Counted from the stretch's first letter, positions 43,881 through 53,380 are shown. The stretch: DNA of 64,000 bases from Emticicia sp. BO119 (GCF_013912375.1 NZ_JACETV010000003.1:248001-312000); one strand, 5' to 3'. A program made the numbers and translations. Notes: a model not told the origin generated them from the sequence alone.

Positions 43881-43996
43881 AGAGTTTAGAGGTTTTTTTA
43901 GGTTGTATAATTTATTAATCGTAAAAGTAACTTTTTTTATATTATTTCAAAAGAAAATGATATTTATAATTGTAATTTATACAATTATCACACTAT

Positions 43997-44713
43997 TTAG
44001 TGCGTATTCTTAAAAAATGCGTAATAAACAAAGCCGATAACAACACTTATCAAGGCTTGTGTAAGTGCAAATGAAAGAAAAATTTTCAGAAAAGTAAGCC
44101 AGATTTTTTCTTCATAAAACCGCCTGGCCGCCCACGTAACAAACACTATATAAATCAGGAAATAAGTATATAAAATAATATTATAATATTGCCTGAAAAG
44201 GGTGATAAAGACAACAAATATCAGCACATAGAATACAATCCTGAAACCGCCTAAAAACAAATGAAAAACGATGTTTTCAGCATAATTATACTTCTTTTTC
44301 CTGAAAAACAGCCAGGTAAAAAAAGCCTGTATCGGCACAGAAGCAATAAAAATCCAGTTGACATACTTCGTTACAATATTTGAAATCGGATTGGTTGAAT
44401 CAGGGTTGCCATCAAAAACATGAAAATAAGTCGCCAGAAAAGCTGAAATAGCGACGGTTATCAGAAAAAAATTAAAAGGGTTGTAGTATTTTTTTCTGGC
44501 TCCTGCTACATATTCTTTTATTACCTCACCCGGCCTGATAGCCAACTCTTTTATTAGATAAAATATTCCGGAATCGGCATGAGTAAAAGCATGAATCACC
44601 TCATGAATCATAAAATGAGTATTTATACGATGAACAGAGGCTTTCTGCCCACAAGAAGGGCAAAAATGATTAGATTCTGCATTTTGCTGATGGCAGTTGA
44701 GACAGGTTTTCAT
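43997..44713 (-). CDS. DUF3667 membrane protein with zinc ribbon
   Basis: About 238 residues from the ATG at 44713, directly before the zinc ribbon CLNCHQQNAESNHFCPSCGQK (CxxC...CxxC split over residues 3-23). Then RINTHFMIHEVIHAFTH and LAIRPGEVIKEYVAGARKKYYNPFNF, both DUF3667 signatures, and about four transmembrane helices. Role unknown. Single gene. Confidence 0.88.
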   Translation of the reverse strand: MKTCLNCHQQNAESNHFCPSCGQKASVHRINTHFMIHEVIHAFTHADSGIFYLIKELAIRPGEVIKEYVAGARKKYYNPFNFFLITVAISAFLATYFHVFDGNPDSTNPISNIVTKYVNWIFIASVPIQAFFTWLFFRKKKYNYAENIVFHLFLGGFRIVFYVLIFVVFITLFRQYYNIILYTYFLIYIVFVTWAARRFYEEKIWLTFLKIFLSFALTQALISVVIGFVYYAFFKNTH

Positions 44714-44943
44714 AAAAAGTGAGCGAAAATAAGAGAAATAAAAGGAATGGTTCATTGTAAAATCAGATGAAACCTTTTTATTTTACACAAAGTTAGAATT
44801 TTGCCTTTCATTTGCAAATTCAGGCATTTAATGATATTGTGAAGTAGTTTTTCAGAGGATGAGGGATTGGGTTTTGGGGTAGGTTAATATGTTCTTTGTG
44901 GGACAATATTATGTTAATATTCATAAAATAATTGTTCCATTTC

Positions 44944-44972
44944 GTAGAGACGTATTGCATCGCATTAATACC
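44944..44972. repeat. Degenerate GTAGAGAC-type repeat
   Basis: GTAGAGACGTATTGCATCGC resembles the left half of the GTAGAGACGCAATGC palindromes; the right half is degenerate. Related in start to 31872-31900. Confidence 0.4.
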
Positions 44973-45054
44973 CAATCGCTTTTCATCAGCAGATTTCATG
45001 AAAGGCGGTTTTTAATTGATAAATAAACATAATTTCAACCCTTTAGTCTACAAT

Positions 45055-46203
45055 ATGCAACGAAAAATCCGAATGGGAATGGTCGGTGGCGGACGTGGCG
45101 CGTTTATTGGTGCTGTCCACCGGACTGCCGCTGCCATTGATGGCGAAATCGACTTAGTTTGTGGAGCATTCAGTTCTACTGCCGAGAAATCAAAAGCATC
45201 AGGAGAAGATTTAATGATTGCTCCAGACCGCTGCTATGGCGATTTCAAAGAAATGATTCAGAAAGAAAAACGCCGCAAAGACAAGATAGATGCGGTGTCG
45301 ATTGTTACACCCAACCACATGCACTTTGCCCCTGCTAAAATGGCACTTGAAAACGGCTTCCATGTGATTTGCGATAAGCCTGTAACCTTCACGCTTGCTG
45401 AAGCCAGAAAACTTAAAGACCTCGTAGAAAAAACCGGATTGACCTTTGCCTTAACCCACAATTATACGGGTTACCCGATGGTGAAACAAGCCCGCCATTT
45501 AGTGAAAAGCGGTGCTTTGGGAGCAATACGCAAAGTAGTTGTTGAATATCCACAGGGCTGGCTGGCATTCTTAGAAGAAAAACGTGGCTACAAACAAGCC
45601 GAATGGCGCACAGACCCTAAGCGATCGGGTATTGCCGGAGCCGTAGGTGATATTGGCACCCACGCCGAAAACCTGGCCGAATACATCACAGGGCTCAAAA
45701 TCACAGAAATGTGCGCCGATGTAAGCACTTTCGTAGAAGGCCGCTTATTAGACGACGACGCCAACGTGCTTTTACACTTCGATAATGGCGCCAAAGGAAT
45801 CCTTCATTGCAGCCAGATTGCCAATGGTGATGAAAACAACCTGAATATCAGAGTATATGGCGAGTTAGGTAGTGTGCATTGGTATCAGCAGGAGCCCAAT
45901 ACGCTGACACATAAATCGCAGGAGTTCCAGAAGGTATATCGCCCGTCAGTAGGTGATTTATGCCCAGAAGCCAAAGCAAACATCCGCCTCCCTTCAGGAC
46001 ACCCCGAAGGTTATTTAGAGGCTTTCGCCAACATCTACCGTAACTTCGCCAGAACGGTCCGCAAACGTATAAACGGAGAAACTCCAACAGAAATAGAACT
46101 CGATTTCCCGACAATCGAAGATGGTATCCGTGGAATGCAGTTTGTGGAAACAGTGATAGCTTCGGGTAAAAGTAATAGTAAGTGGGTAAAATTTAAGAAT
46201 TGA
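45055..46203 (+). CDS. Gfo/Idh/MocA-family oxidoreductase
   Basis: About 382 residues, start ATG at 45055 (MQRKIRMG) just before the NAD(P) motif GMVGGGRGAFIG; the longer frame from 45016 is unlikely. VSIVTPNHMHFAPAKMAL, VICDKPVTFTLAEA (the conserved E/D-K-P) and GIAGAVGDIGTHAENLAEY are typical. It probably oxidises a sugar or inositol-like substrate. Downstream a sugar epimerase (46732) belongs to the same type of pathway, but a four-helix gene lies between them. Confidence 0.92.
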   Translation: MQRKIRMGMVGGGRGAFIGAVHRTAAAIDGEIDLVCGAFSSTAEKSKASGEDLMIAPDRCYGDFKEMIQKEKRRKDKIDAVSIVTPNHMHFAPAKMALENGFHVICDKPVTFTLAEARKLKDLVEKTGLTFALTHNYTGYPMVKQARHLVKSGALGAIRKVVVEYPQGWLAFLEEKRGYKQAEWRTDPKRSGIAGAVGDIGTHAENLAEYITGLKITEMCADVSTFVEGRLLDDDANVLLHFDNGAKGILHCSQIANGDENNLNIRVYGELGSVHWYQQEPNTLTHKSQEFQKVYRPSVGDLCPEAKANIRLPSGHPEGYLEAFANIYRNFARTVRKRINGETPTEIELDFPTIEDGIRGMQFVETVIASGKSNSKWVKFKN

Positions 46204-46226
46204 GTGATTTAGTGAATGAGTGATTG
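46197..46226. repeat. AGTGAAT-type repeat, left flank of S23-type gene
   Basis: GAATTGAGTGATTTAGTGAAT and on; the reverse complement of a similar sequence lies at 46698-46725, on the other side of the four-helix gene. Confidence 0.45.
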
Positions 46227-46287
46227 TGTGATTAAATAAAATCTTGTTTGCAAAGGAGAATTTTAACATTTTTGACTTAACACTGCC

Positions 46288-46689
46288 ATGAGTTTTTTTC
46301 TTGAGGAGGGAATGGTCGCATATATGCCGAAAGAAGAATTTGCTGAGTTTATGATGAAGCGAATTAAATCTTTTGCAATTAGATGTATTAAAGTATCAGA
46401 GTCTCTTCCTAATAAGATAGAAGCCAATGTATTTAAAACCCAATTAGTCCGGTCTTCCTCATCCTCAGCAGCTAATTACAGAGCTGTAAGAAGAGCCAGA
46501 AGTCAGAATGAATTTTATGCAAAAATAAGTATTGTCATCGAAGAAATAGATGAATCTGTATTCTGGTTGGAAATGCTTATTGACCTGAATTATTTTAAAC
46601 AAGAAAAACTTAGTAATTTAATTAGCGATAGTAGTGAAGTACTACTAATTTTATCAAAATCAAGAAAAAACACTTATATGAATGGCTGA
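46288..46689 (+). CDS. Four-helix bundle protein (23S rRNA IVS/S23-type)
   Basis: 133 residues. AFEFMMKRIKSFAIRC-like first helix, LVRSSSSSAANYRAVRRARS, FYAKISIVIEEIDESVFWLEML and the last helix match the four-helix family (TIGR02436) first found in 23S rRNA intervening sequences. Role unknown. Lies between the oxidoreductase and the epimerase with AGTGAAT-type repeats on both sides. Confidence 0.85.
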   Translation: MSFFLEEGMVAYMPKEEFAEFMMKRIKSFAIRCIKVSESLPNKIEANVFKTQLVRSSSSSAANYRAVRRARSQNEFYAKISIVIEEIDESVFWLEMLIDLNYFKQEKLSNLISDSSEVLLILSKSRKNTYMNG

Positions 46690-46697
46690 ATTATTCG

Positions 46698-46725
46698 CTA
46701 ATTCACTATTCACTAATTCGTAATT
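46698..46725. repeat. AGTGAAT-type repeat, right flank of S23-type gene (inverted)
   Basis: CTAATTCACTATTCACTAATT, roughly the reverse complement of the left-flank repeat at 46197-46226. Confidence 0.45.
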
Positions 46726-46731
46726 AGATTT

Positions 46732-47784
46732 ATGAAAACAATAAAAGGACCAGCGATATTTTTAGCACAATTCATGGGCGATGAAGCCCCTTTCAATTCA
46801 TTAGATACCATTGCCGACTACATGGCAGGATTAGGCTACAAGGGTATCCAGTTACCAACCTGGGATGGCCGTGTGATTGACCTGCAAAAAGCAGCCGAAT
46901 CAAAAACATACGCCGACGAACTGAAAGGTAAACTGGCCGACAAAGGTCTGGCCATTACAGAACTTTCAACGCACTTGCAGGGCCAGTTGATAGCCTCTCA
47001 TCCGGCTTATAATGCCATGTACGATGCCTTTGCCCCTGCTTCGGTACACGGCAATGAGAAAGCGCGCCGCAAATGGGCAGAGCAGCAACTAATCTGGGCG
47101 GCTAAGGCTTCGCAGAATTTGGGCTTAACTTCTCATGTTGGTTTTTCAGGTGCATTGGCATGGCCGTTTTTATATCCGTGGCCACAACGCCCTGCCGGAT
47201 TAATCGAAACCGCTTTCAAAGAATTAGCCCGCCGCTGGAAACCAATCCTGAATGTTTTTGACGAACATGGCGTGGATTATTGTTATGAACTACACCCTGG
47301 TGAAGACCTTTTTGATGGCTCAACTTTCGAAATGTTTGTTGATTACCTGAAAGGCCACAAACGTGTCTGTATTAACTACGACCCAAGCCATTTTGTACTA
47401 CAACAATTAGATTACCTGGCATTTATAGATTTATATCACGACCGCATCAAAGCCTTCCACGTAAAAGACGCCGAGTTCAATCCATCAGGCCGTCAGGGCG
47501 TTTATAGCGGTTATGCCGGTTGGGCTGACCGTGCCGGACGTTTCCGCTCATTGGGCGACGGACAGGTAGATTTCTCAGGCATTTTCAGCAAATTGTCTCA
47601 ATACAACTACGATAGCTGGGCAGTATTGGAGTGGGAATGTTGCATCAAATCGTCAGAACAAGGAGCGGCCGAAGGCGCACCATTCATCGAAAGCCACATC
47701 ATTCAGGTAGCAACCCGCGCATTTGATGATTTCGCGGCTACCGGTGCCGACGAGAAAGTGAACCGTAAGGCATTGGGCATTTAA
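46732..47784 (+). CDS. Sugar phosphate isomerase/epimerase (xylose isomerase-like TIM barrel)
   Basis: 350 residues. TIM-barrel pattern: ADYMAGLGYKGIQLPTWDG, ITELSTHLQGQLIASHP, YCYELHPGEDLFDG (metal-ligand E), CINYDPSHFVLQQLD (ligand D/H), KAFHVKDAEF (H) and WAVLEWECCIKSSEQG (E), i.e. the usual metal-site residues. Likely works with the oxidoreductase 0.5 kb upstream on a keto-sugar or inositol-like compound. Downstream is the MITE-like element. Confidence 0.9.
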   Translation: MKTIKGPAIFLAQFMGDEAPFNSLDTIADYMAGLGYKGIQLPTWDGRVIDLQKAAESKTYADELKGKLADKGLAITELSTHLQGQLIASHPAYNAMYDAFAPASVHGNEKARRKWAEQQLIWAAKASQNLGLTSHVGFSGALAWPFLYPWPQRPAGLIETAFKELARRWKPILNVFDEHGVDYCYELHPGEDLFDGSTFEMFVDYLKGHKRVCINYDPSHFVLQQLDYLAFIDLYHDRIKAFHVKDAEFNPSGRQGVYSGYAGWADRAGRFRSLGDGQVDFSGIFSKLSQYNYDSWAVLEWECCIKSSEQGAAEGAPFIESHIIQVATRAFDDFAATGADEKVNRKALGI

Positions 47785-47812
47785 TTGCTTTCTATAAAGA
47801 AACGAAGGGGCG

Positions 47813-47997
47813 AAAAGTCCAGAGTCGCAAAATATTATTTGGCTAATCTCAACCCGCGCGGCGTCCGCCCACACCCTAAATCCCTCTCCCCAACTGTGGG
47901 GAGAGGGACTTTTTAGCCCTTCCCCATTGTTGGGGAAGGGTTGGGATGGGGTCTTTTCCAAATATTATTTGGCGTAAAAACCTTTTTAGACACCCCC
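47813..47997 (-). mobile_element. MITE-like element, copy A
   Basis: About 185 bp nearly identical, in reverse orientation, to 60186-60381. One end has GGGGGTGTCTAAAAAG-type TIR (at 47982-47997 reading leftwards), while the other end has lost the outer TGTCTAAA (the genomic sequence there reads GGGGCGAAAAGTCC). Internal GC-rich hairpins CCCTTCCCC/GGGGAAGGG and CCCTCTCCCC/GGGGAGAGGG. No transposase. Confidence 0.85.
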
Positions 47998-48005
47998 GTT
48001 TTTAC

Positions 48006-48806
48006 TCAATATGCTACTTTTTGGGTTTCTTCAGCTTTCTGGCTGATATTTTTATGATATGCGTCTTCGTAATTTCTGAAATTCGTTCCCATCAGCCTGT
48101 CCCATATATTAAAATACAAGCCATAATTACCCTTATTCAGCTGATGGTGCATATTATGGTGGGTAGGCGTATTTTGCAGCCGTCCCAGCCAGGTATCATG
48201 AAATCGTTCCGGGATAAATTCATAACCTGTATGCCCCAGCACATTCAATACCATCATCCAGAGCATGAATACTACCATTGCCAGCGGATGAAACGGTATT
48301 ATTACTACCAGAACCGGAATATAAGCCGCTTGCACAATAGCCTCCAGCGGATGAAAAGCAAATGCCGCCCAGGGTGATGGATTGTGCGATAAATGATGTA
48401 CTTTATGAAAATACGGAAAAAGCTTCGGGTGGTGCATCATGCGGTGTGTCCAGTAAAAATAAGTGTCATGGGCAAAAATCGCAATGCCGATACTCAGAAA
48501 AAAATAGGCCACACTATGCGCCGAAAAATCGGTATAAATCTGAGTCCAGCCCATTTTCCGCATCAGAATTATCAACACGCCCACCAGTCCGAATATCAGC
48601 ATTGTCAATAAAGAGAATAATACCTCACGCTGAATATCCGTCTTCTTCGGGAAACGCTTCTGGATTTTCATAAAAAACCACTGCTCTTTCTTTATTACAT
48701 AAAAGAGATAATAAGCTATCCCCGCCACCAAACCATACCTGACTAATTGAATCAGCAAACCTATCAGAAACCGGCTTGTTATATCAAGGTGTTCAAAAGC
48801 GTTCAT
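48006..48806 (-). CDS. Sterol desaturase/fatty acid hydroxylase family membrane protein
   Basis: 266 residues, four to five hydrophobic segments. Di-iron histidine boxes are all present: HDTYFYWTHRMMHHP (HxxxxWxHRxxHH), FHKVHHLSHNP (HxxHH-type), and THHNMHHQLNKGNYG. Inner-membrane oxygenase acting on fatty or isoprenoid lipids, e.g. hydroxylation; the substrate is unknown. The 3' end is 8 bp from the MITE copy A. Confidence 0.92.
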   Translation of the reverse strand: MNAFEHLDITSRFLIGLLIQLVRYGLVAGIAYYLFYVIKKEQWFFMKIQKRFPKKTDIQREVLFSLLTMLIFGLVGVLIILMRKMGWTQIYTDFSAHSVAYFFLSIGIAIFAHDTYFYWTHRMMHHPKLFPYFHKVHHLSHNPSPWAAFAFHPLEAIVQAAYIPVLVVIIPFHPLAMVVFMLWMMVLNVLGHTGYEFIPERFHDTWLGRLQNTPTHHNMHHQLNKGNYGLYFNIWDRLMGTNFRNYEDAYHKNISQKAEETQKVAY

Positions 48807-48817
48807 ATCGTTAATGG

Positions 48818-49660
48818 TTAATATAAATCATCTAAATTTACTTCTTTTGTATAACTCCCCACAGTAATTGTCGCCTTATTATCGCAGGTATCGTTTCCGT
48901 AATCAATCCGGGCCGTTAAATCAGTTTTACTAAACTGTACAATGCCGCTGGTTATGTAGTCGCACGAGCCTTTGTACTGTAAATCTTTTTGGGTGCTTAC
49001 ATCAAAATTTCCCTCACTTACCACCATATTGCCATTGATACTCAACAGAAAAGCGTCATCGGTCTGGCTCTGTGGTGTACCAAAACCCGCCTGCCATTTC
49101 TGTTTCAGATTCATATTAAAGGTTGAAGTAGAATTATTATAGCTTACCTGCAAATTAGTCGCAATTACCGAAATCTCGGGGGTTGAGGTCTTGGCATACA
49201 TTCCCCCTACTTCCATGGCACCATTCAGACTTACGTCGTCAAGCCTCAGATTCTTCATTTCCACTTTTATCGTCTGGTTCACAATCGTTAGTGTTAATTG
49301 CCCGGCAGTAGTTTGCCCGTTCGGAGTTTTACAGCTCCCTGTACCAAAATCTACTGTAATGGTTTTGTTTTTCACATCGGTTGTTACTTTAGCGCAGGCA
49401 GGTACATTGTCATAAGTAGCAGCCGCTTGCTCAGTAGCCCTGCCATTAGGCAGATACTGGCCTTTTAGTTCCTGCACAAAAGCCAGTATGCTTTTGATAG
49501 CCTCCTGTGCCTGCATTTGTTTTTCTATCATGGGCATTAGCTGATTGAGCTGTGTCTCGTTATCAGTTGTCGGTTCTACTTCGTTTTGCTGGCACGACGA
49601 ACAAATGGCAAAACAGCTTAACAGCATAAAAAATAAGTTAGTACGATTCATGGTTTTCAT
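48818..49660 (-). CDS. Lipoprotein, unknown function
   Basis: 280 residues, lipoprotein signal ending AICSSCQQ (lipobox SSC). A coiled segment (~37-70, QLNQLMPMIEKQMQAQEAIKS) is followed by a beta-rich domain with DNVPACAKVTTDVKNKTITVDFGTGSCK and paired C's (C110/C130 region; CDY and CDN near the end). No recognised family. 11 bp upstream of the hydroxylase gene on the same strand, so probably cotranscribed. Confidence 0.7.
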   Translation of the reverse strand: MKTMNRTNLFFMLLSCFAICSSCQQNEVEPTTDNETQLNQLMPMIEKQMQAQEAIKSILAFVQELKGQYLPNGRATEQAAATYDNVPACAKVTTDVKNKTITVDFGTGSCKTPNGQTTAGQLTLTIVNQTIKVEMKNLRLDDVSLNGAMEVGGMYAKTSTPEISVIATNLQVSYNNSTSTFNMNLKQKWQAGFGTPQSQTDDAFLLSINGNMVVSEGNFDVSTQKDLQYKGSCDYITSGIVQFSKTDLTARIDYGNDTCDNKATITVGSYTKEVNLDDLY

Positions 49661-49930
49661 TGATTATCAGAATGATTTGATTAATAAATACTTGTTTCCC
49701 GAAGGATGACACAAAATTGCTCACTATCCTGACGTCCATAAAACTTATTCAACCAACCTTGCTATTTCATCTACTAACTCCACTGTTTTTTCAAGATGAT
49801 GATTTCAGGGAAGTTTTAAGATAATATTGAAAAAAATGGTCTGTTTGTTGATAGATAGCAGATGTTGATTGAATAAAAGTCTGTGTTTTGAGAGAAGTAT
49901 ATTAATTTTAGCGTACCATATCCGGCACTT

Positions 49931-50950
49931 ATGCAGAAAAAATTTCAGATACAATTATGGATGTTTCATGTGGGCTTCTGGCTCACATACCTGCTTGCCA
50001 CAGGCTATACATTCCTCAATCTGATGTCGCCAGAAGATGTATCGGTCAGGCTTACAGTAAATTTCATTCTGCATTTCCTTTTTGGGTACATCAACTGGCT
50101 TTATTGTATCCCCCGGTACTTCCTGAAAGAAAAATTCATTCTTTACTTTGTAGTTACTATCCTGATTCTCGTTGGGTTTATAACCACAAGAGTTTTACTG
50201 GAGCAGCAGTTTTTAAGCAACGCCATTCTCGAAACCCGAATCCAGAACAAACCTCAGATGCAGGTAAGCCTTATCAGCCTGTCTTACCTCATGATATGGG
50301 TTCTGAGTTCACTTTTCAGATTGCTCGACGACCGGATTAAATCAATCCGGGTAGAGAGCAGGCTCAGGCAGGCACAACTGGAGGCCGAACTGAAATTCCT
50401 GAAATCACAGATTAATCCGCACTTCCTGTTCAATACACTTAATAATATTTACTCACTGGTTTATCTGAAATCAGATGAAGGCGCACCTATGCTATTAAAA
50501 CTTTCGGGCATCCTCAGGTATATGCTTTACGAATCTGATATACCTAAAGTGCCGGTGCAAAAAGAAATAAACTACCTGAAAGATTGTATTGATTTACATA
50601 TCCTGAACCCCAAAGACCGACCAAAAGTACAGTTTGAGGTAAAGAATGAAAGCACAAACGTAATGATTGAGCCCCTGTTGTTTATCAATTTCCTGGAAAA
50701 CAGCTTTAAACATAGCTCTTTGTCAAAACCCGACGGTTTTATCCGTATCCGTCTTTATATTACCGATAAACTGATAGAATTTACGATAGAAAACAGTACA
50801 CTTGAAAATACAGACAGGAAAGATAAAGTAGGTGGCATAGGCTTACAGAATATCAGGCAGCGGCTGGAATTAATATATCCCGGCAAGCATTCGCTTGAAG
50901 TAAGAAAAACAAAAGAAAGCTTTGCCGTAAAACTAAAAATAACACCATAA
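49931..50950 (+). CDS. LytS/YehU-type sensor histidine kinase
   Basis: 339 residues. Four N-terminal membrane segments (~10-130), then the His_kinase domain (PF06580 type): KSQINPHFLFNTLNNIYSL with phospho-His H164, FINFLENSFKHS and GGIGLQNIRQRLELIYPG. No separate sensor domain. Transcribed with the LytTR response regulator that follows after 14 bp; together they make a two-component system of the YehU/YehT type. Confidence 0.95.
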   Translation: MQKKFQIQLWMFHVGFWLTYLLATGYTFLNLMSPEDVSVRLTVNFILHFLFGYINWLYCIPRYFLKEKFILYFVVTILILVGFITTRVLLEQQFLSNAILETRIQNKPQMQVSLISLSYLMIWVLSSLFRLLDDRIKSIRVESRLRQAQLEAELKFLKSQINPHFLFNTLNNIYSLVYLKSDEGAPMLLKLSGILRYMLYESDIPKVPVQKEINYLKDCIDLHILNPKDRPKVQFEVKNESTNVMIEPLLFINFLENSFKHSSLSKPDGFIRIRLYITDKLIEFTIENSTLENTDRKDKVGGIGLQNIRQRLELIYPGKHSLEVRKTKESFAVKLKITP

Positions 50951-50964
50951 GCTTAAATAGCCCT

Positions 50965-51687
50965 ATGAAAATACGATGCCTCGTAATAGACGATGAATAT
51001 ATGGCCAGGTTACTCCTCGAAAACTATATTCAGAAACTACCACAGTTAGAGCTGGTGAGCCTTTGCGAAAATGCCATTGAAGCCATGAGCATGCTACAAA
51101 AAGAAAAAATAGAGGTGATTTTTCTGGATATACAAATGTCGCACCTCACGGGGCTGGAGTTTCTGCATACGTTGCAACAAAAGCCCGTAGTTATTTTTAC
51201 AACTGCTTATTCTGAATACGCCCTTGAGGGCTTTCGCCTCGATGCCGTTGATTACCTGCTGAAACCTTTTTCTTTCGAGCGGTTTGTTCAGGCCGTCAAT
51301 AAGGCTGCCCATTATTTATCGTTTCAGGCGAATAATAAAGAATCTGCCAGTACACCTATCGAAAGCAATGAAACCCGACAACTTTTTGTAAAATCAGATG
51401 GCAAACTGGTAAAGGTCAGGTTCGACGAAATACTTTATATTGAAGGGCTGAAAGAATACGTGAGTATCTATACACCCCACAACCGGATTATCACTTTGCA
51501 ATCGCTCCGCAATTTAGAAACGCTCCTGCCCCGGTCTACCTTTTTAAGAGTGCATAAATCTTATATTATAGCCCTCGATAAAATTCAGGCGATTGTTGGC
51601 AATCAGGTAGAAATCCATAAAAAACTCATCCCTATCGGCGCTACCTATAAAGAAATTTTAATGAACGCTTTGCAGCTCGAAGAATAA
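50965..51687 (+). CDS. LytTR-family response regulator
   Basis: 240 residues. Receiver domain with acidic pocket IDDEY, phospho-acceptor D55 (FLDIQM), and K in LLKPFSF; then LytTR DNA-binding domain (~140-238: ILYIEGLKEYVSIYT, FLRVHKSYIIALDKI, IPIGATYKEIL). Partner of the upstream kinase. The target gene is unknown; the following DUF1080 gene has its own promoter. Confidence 0.95.
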   Translation: MKIRCLVIDDEYMARLLLENYIQKLPQLELVSLCENAIEAMSMLQKEKIEVIFLDIQMSHLTGLEFLHTLQQKPVVIFTTAYSEYALEGFRLDAVDYLLKPFSFERFVQAVNKAAHYLSFQANNKESASTPIESNETRQLFVKSDGKLVKVRFDEILYIEGLKEYVSIYTPHNRIITLQSLRNLETLLPRSTFLRVHKSYIIALDKIQAIVGNQVEIHKKLIPIGATYKEILMNALQLEE

Positions 51688-51701
51688 TATATTTCTCTCA
51701 C

Positions 51702-51733
51702 TTGCGATGATTTTGATTTATTACGTACTTTTG
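51702..51733 (+). promoter_or_regulatory. Promoter of the DUF1080 gene
   Basis: TTG (51702-51704), 21-nt spacer, TACTTTTG (51726-51733), perfect -7 box; leader ~26 nt. Confidence 0.65.
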
Positions 51734-51765
51734 AATTCAAATCAACCTCAATCTTAAATATCTAC

Positions 51766-52467
51766 ATGAAAAAAATTCAGTTAAGTGTAGCGTTACTGGC
51801 AGTTATAATTACTTGCGCTACTACGGCATTTGTTAATAAACCAGGCAAATGGGTATCTATTTTTAATGGCAAAGATTTCACGGGCTGGCATGCCTATAAT
51901 AAAACCGAGCCTGTTTCAGACAAATGGCAGGTTGAAGACGGTGCTATGGTATTGGTTGGCAGAGGCGGCGGAGACCTGGTTACTGACAAAGAATATGAAA
52001 ACTTTGAACTGGAACTGGACTGGAAAATCTCTGAAAAAGGCAATAGTGGCGTAATGTGGGGAGTAATTGAAGATAAAAAATTCTGCTGCCCATACTCTAC
52101 CGGCCCTGAAATGCAGGTATTAGACGACGAGGGACACCCTGATGCCAAAGCTGGTAAAGATGGCAATCACAAAGCAGGTTCATTGTATGATATGATTCCG
52201 CCCACTTCTTTTGATATAGTAAAGCCTGCAGGTGAGTGGAACACAGCCAAAATGAGAATTGACCACAAAGCCAATAAAGGTACATTCTGGCTAAACGGCA
52301 AACAAACCGTTCAGTTTGATTTGACCGGACCGGGTTGGGATAATATGGTTGCCAACAGCAAATTCAAAACCTGGGAAGGTTTCGGAAAATATGCTAAAGG
52401 TAAAATTGCACTACAAGATCACGGCAATAAAGTATGGTTTAAAAATCTTAAAGTAAGAGAGATATAA
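51766..52467 (+). CDS. Secreted DUF1080 protein (3-keto-disaccharide hydrolase-like)
   Basis: 233 residues; signal peptide then one DUF1080 domain: FNGKDFTGWHAYNKTEP, WQVEDGAMVLVGRGGGDLVTDKEYENFEL-type start (split), SEKGNSGVMWGVIED, EMQVLDDEGHPDA, GSLYDMIPPTS, WNTAKMRIDHK, IALQDHGNKVWFKNLKV. Periplasmic; this family breaks or binds keto-sugars. The oxidoreductase (45055) and epimerase (46732) may act in the same keto-glycoside route. Confidence 0.93.
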   Translation: MKKIQLSVALLAVIITCATTAFVNKPGKWVSIFNGKDFTGWHAYNKTEPVSDKWQVEDGAMVLVGRGGGDLVTDKEYENFELELDWKISEKGNSGVMWGVIEDKKFCCPYSTGPEMQVLDDEGHPDAKAGKDGNHKAGSLYDMIPPTSFDIVKPAGEWNTAKMRIDHKANKGTFWLNGKQTVQFDLTGPGWDNMVANSKFKTWEGFGKYAKGKIALQDHGNKVWFKNLKVREI

Positions 52468-52486
52468 GAAAATTGCTGGTTTCTAT

Positions 52487-52522
52487 AATAAAGCCTGTTT
52501 CTTTCAAGAGACAGGCTTTATT
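52487..52522 (+). terminator. Terminator after the DUF1080 gene
   Basis: 12-bp stem AATAAAGCCTGT / ACAGGCTTTATT (52487-52498, 52511-52522), 12-nt loop, short T-rich tail. Confidence 0.82.
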
Positions 52523-52595
52523 GTTTGGTATAGTCTTTGATAGACTAATCCTGAATACTTAATACGATTGCTGTATATTTTATCAAAACAATACA

Positions 52596-52850
52596 ATGAA
52601 AACTCAGAACTGCCTCTTTTTAAACATGCGCATTAGCTTTTGCGTTCTTACACTATTTATCAGCGTTTCTTCTGCCTCAGCCAATAGGTTTACTGAAGAT
52701 AAACCTTTAAACGAAAAGCCTTTACAAAAGCCCGCAATGTCTAAAGAAAACGATACATTAAAAGGCTCCTCTCAATCAGATAATGCCAAGGTAGATTGCC
52801 AGCCAAAAAATTGTGTACCGATTGTCATCACAAAATCAAAAACGACTTAA
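52596..52850 (+). CDS. Small secreted protein of unknown function
   Basis: 84 residues; signal peptide from ~11 (MRISFCVLTLFISVSSASAN; the ATG at 52626 may be the real start), then a short polar, lysine-rich chain with two cysteines (DCQPKNC). No domain recognised. Position between a terminator and a convergent gene supports a real unit, but evidence is thin. Confidence 0.5.
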   Translation: MKTQNCLFLNMRISFCVLTLFISVSSASANRFTEDKPLNEKPLQKPAMSKENDTLKGSSQSDNAKVDCQPKNCVPIVITKSKTT

Positions 52851-52991
52851 ATAGGTCTGCAATTCTGATTCAGGTAATGGAGAAGTTTGTCATTTCTTAT
52901 GCAACTTTTCTTTTGCCTGAAACATCTGCTTCTTGGCTATATTTATCATCCACTCCTAAAGCTTATCTTCCAATTTTAATCATTAAATCAT

Positions 52992-53345
52992 TTACCAATC
53001 CCTCATCTCATTTTTAACTTCAGCAAGCCAATCATTAAAATTCGGAAACTCACCTTCGTTTTCCCAACCTTTTGAGGAAAAGTCGTGGATGATTTTAACT
53101 TTATCACCACAATTTTTTTCAAAACAGGCAACATCATCATTATTTTTCCTCATGGCAAATGGAAATAGTTGCCTGTTATATCTTTTTTTAAGTGATGCAC
53201 TTATACTGACAGATAATTCTTTGTCAAGCAAACGCCAGGGTGTTAAATCTGTTTGTCCTGAATTGATTAATTCATTCAGTTCAGCAGGGTAATTCACCCA
53301 GTCAGGCTTCACTTTTTTCGGGAAAAGATATGCTATCAATTTCAT
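52992..53345 (-). CDS. Conserved hypothetical protein, SMI1/KNR4-adjacent type
   Basis: 117 residues, cytoplasmic. Pattern PAELNELINSGQTDLTPWRLLDKE, LFPFAMRKNNDDVACFEKN, VKIIHDFSSKGWENEGEF is that of a conserved family close to SMI1/KNR4-like immunity or housekeeping proteins. No catalytic motif. 35 bp downstream of the DUF4180 gene, same strand. Confidence 0.65.
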   Translation of the reverse strand: MKLIAYLFPKKVKPDWVNYPAELNELINSGQTDLTPWRLLDKELSVSISASLKKRYNRQLFPFAMRKNNDDVACFEKNCGDKVKIIHDFSSKGWENEGEFPNFNDWLAEVKNEMRDW

Positions 53346-53380
53346 AATTCAGATTCTATTTTTTGAGAAGCTTACTATTT

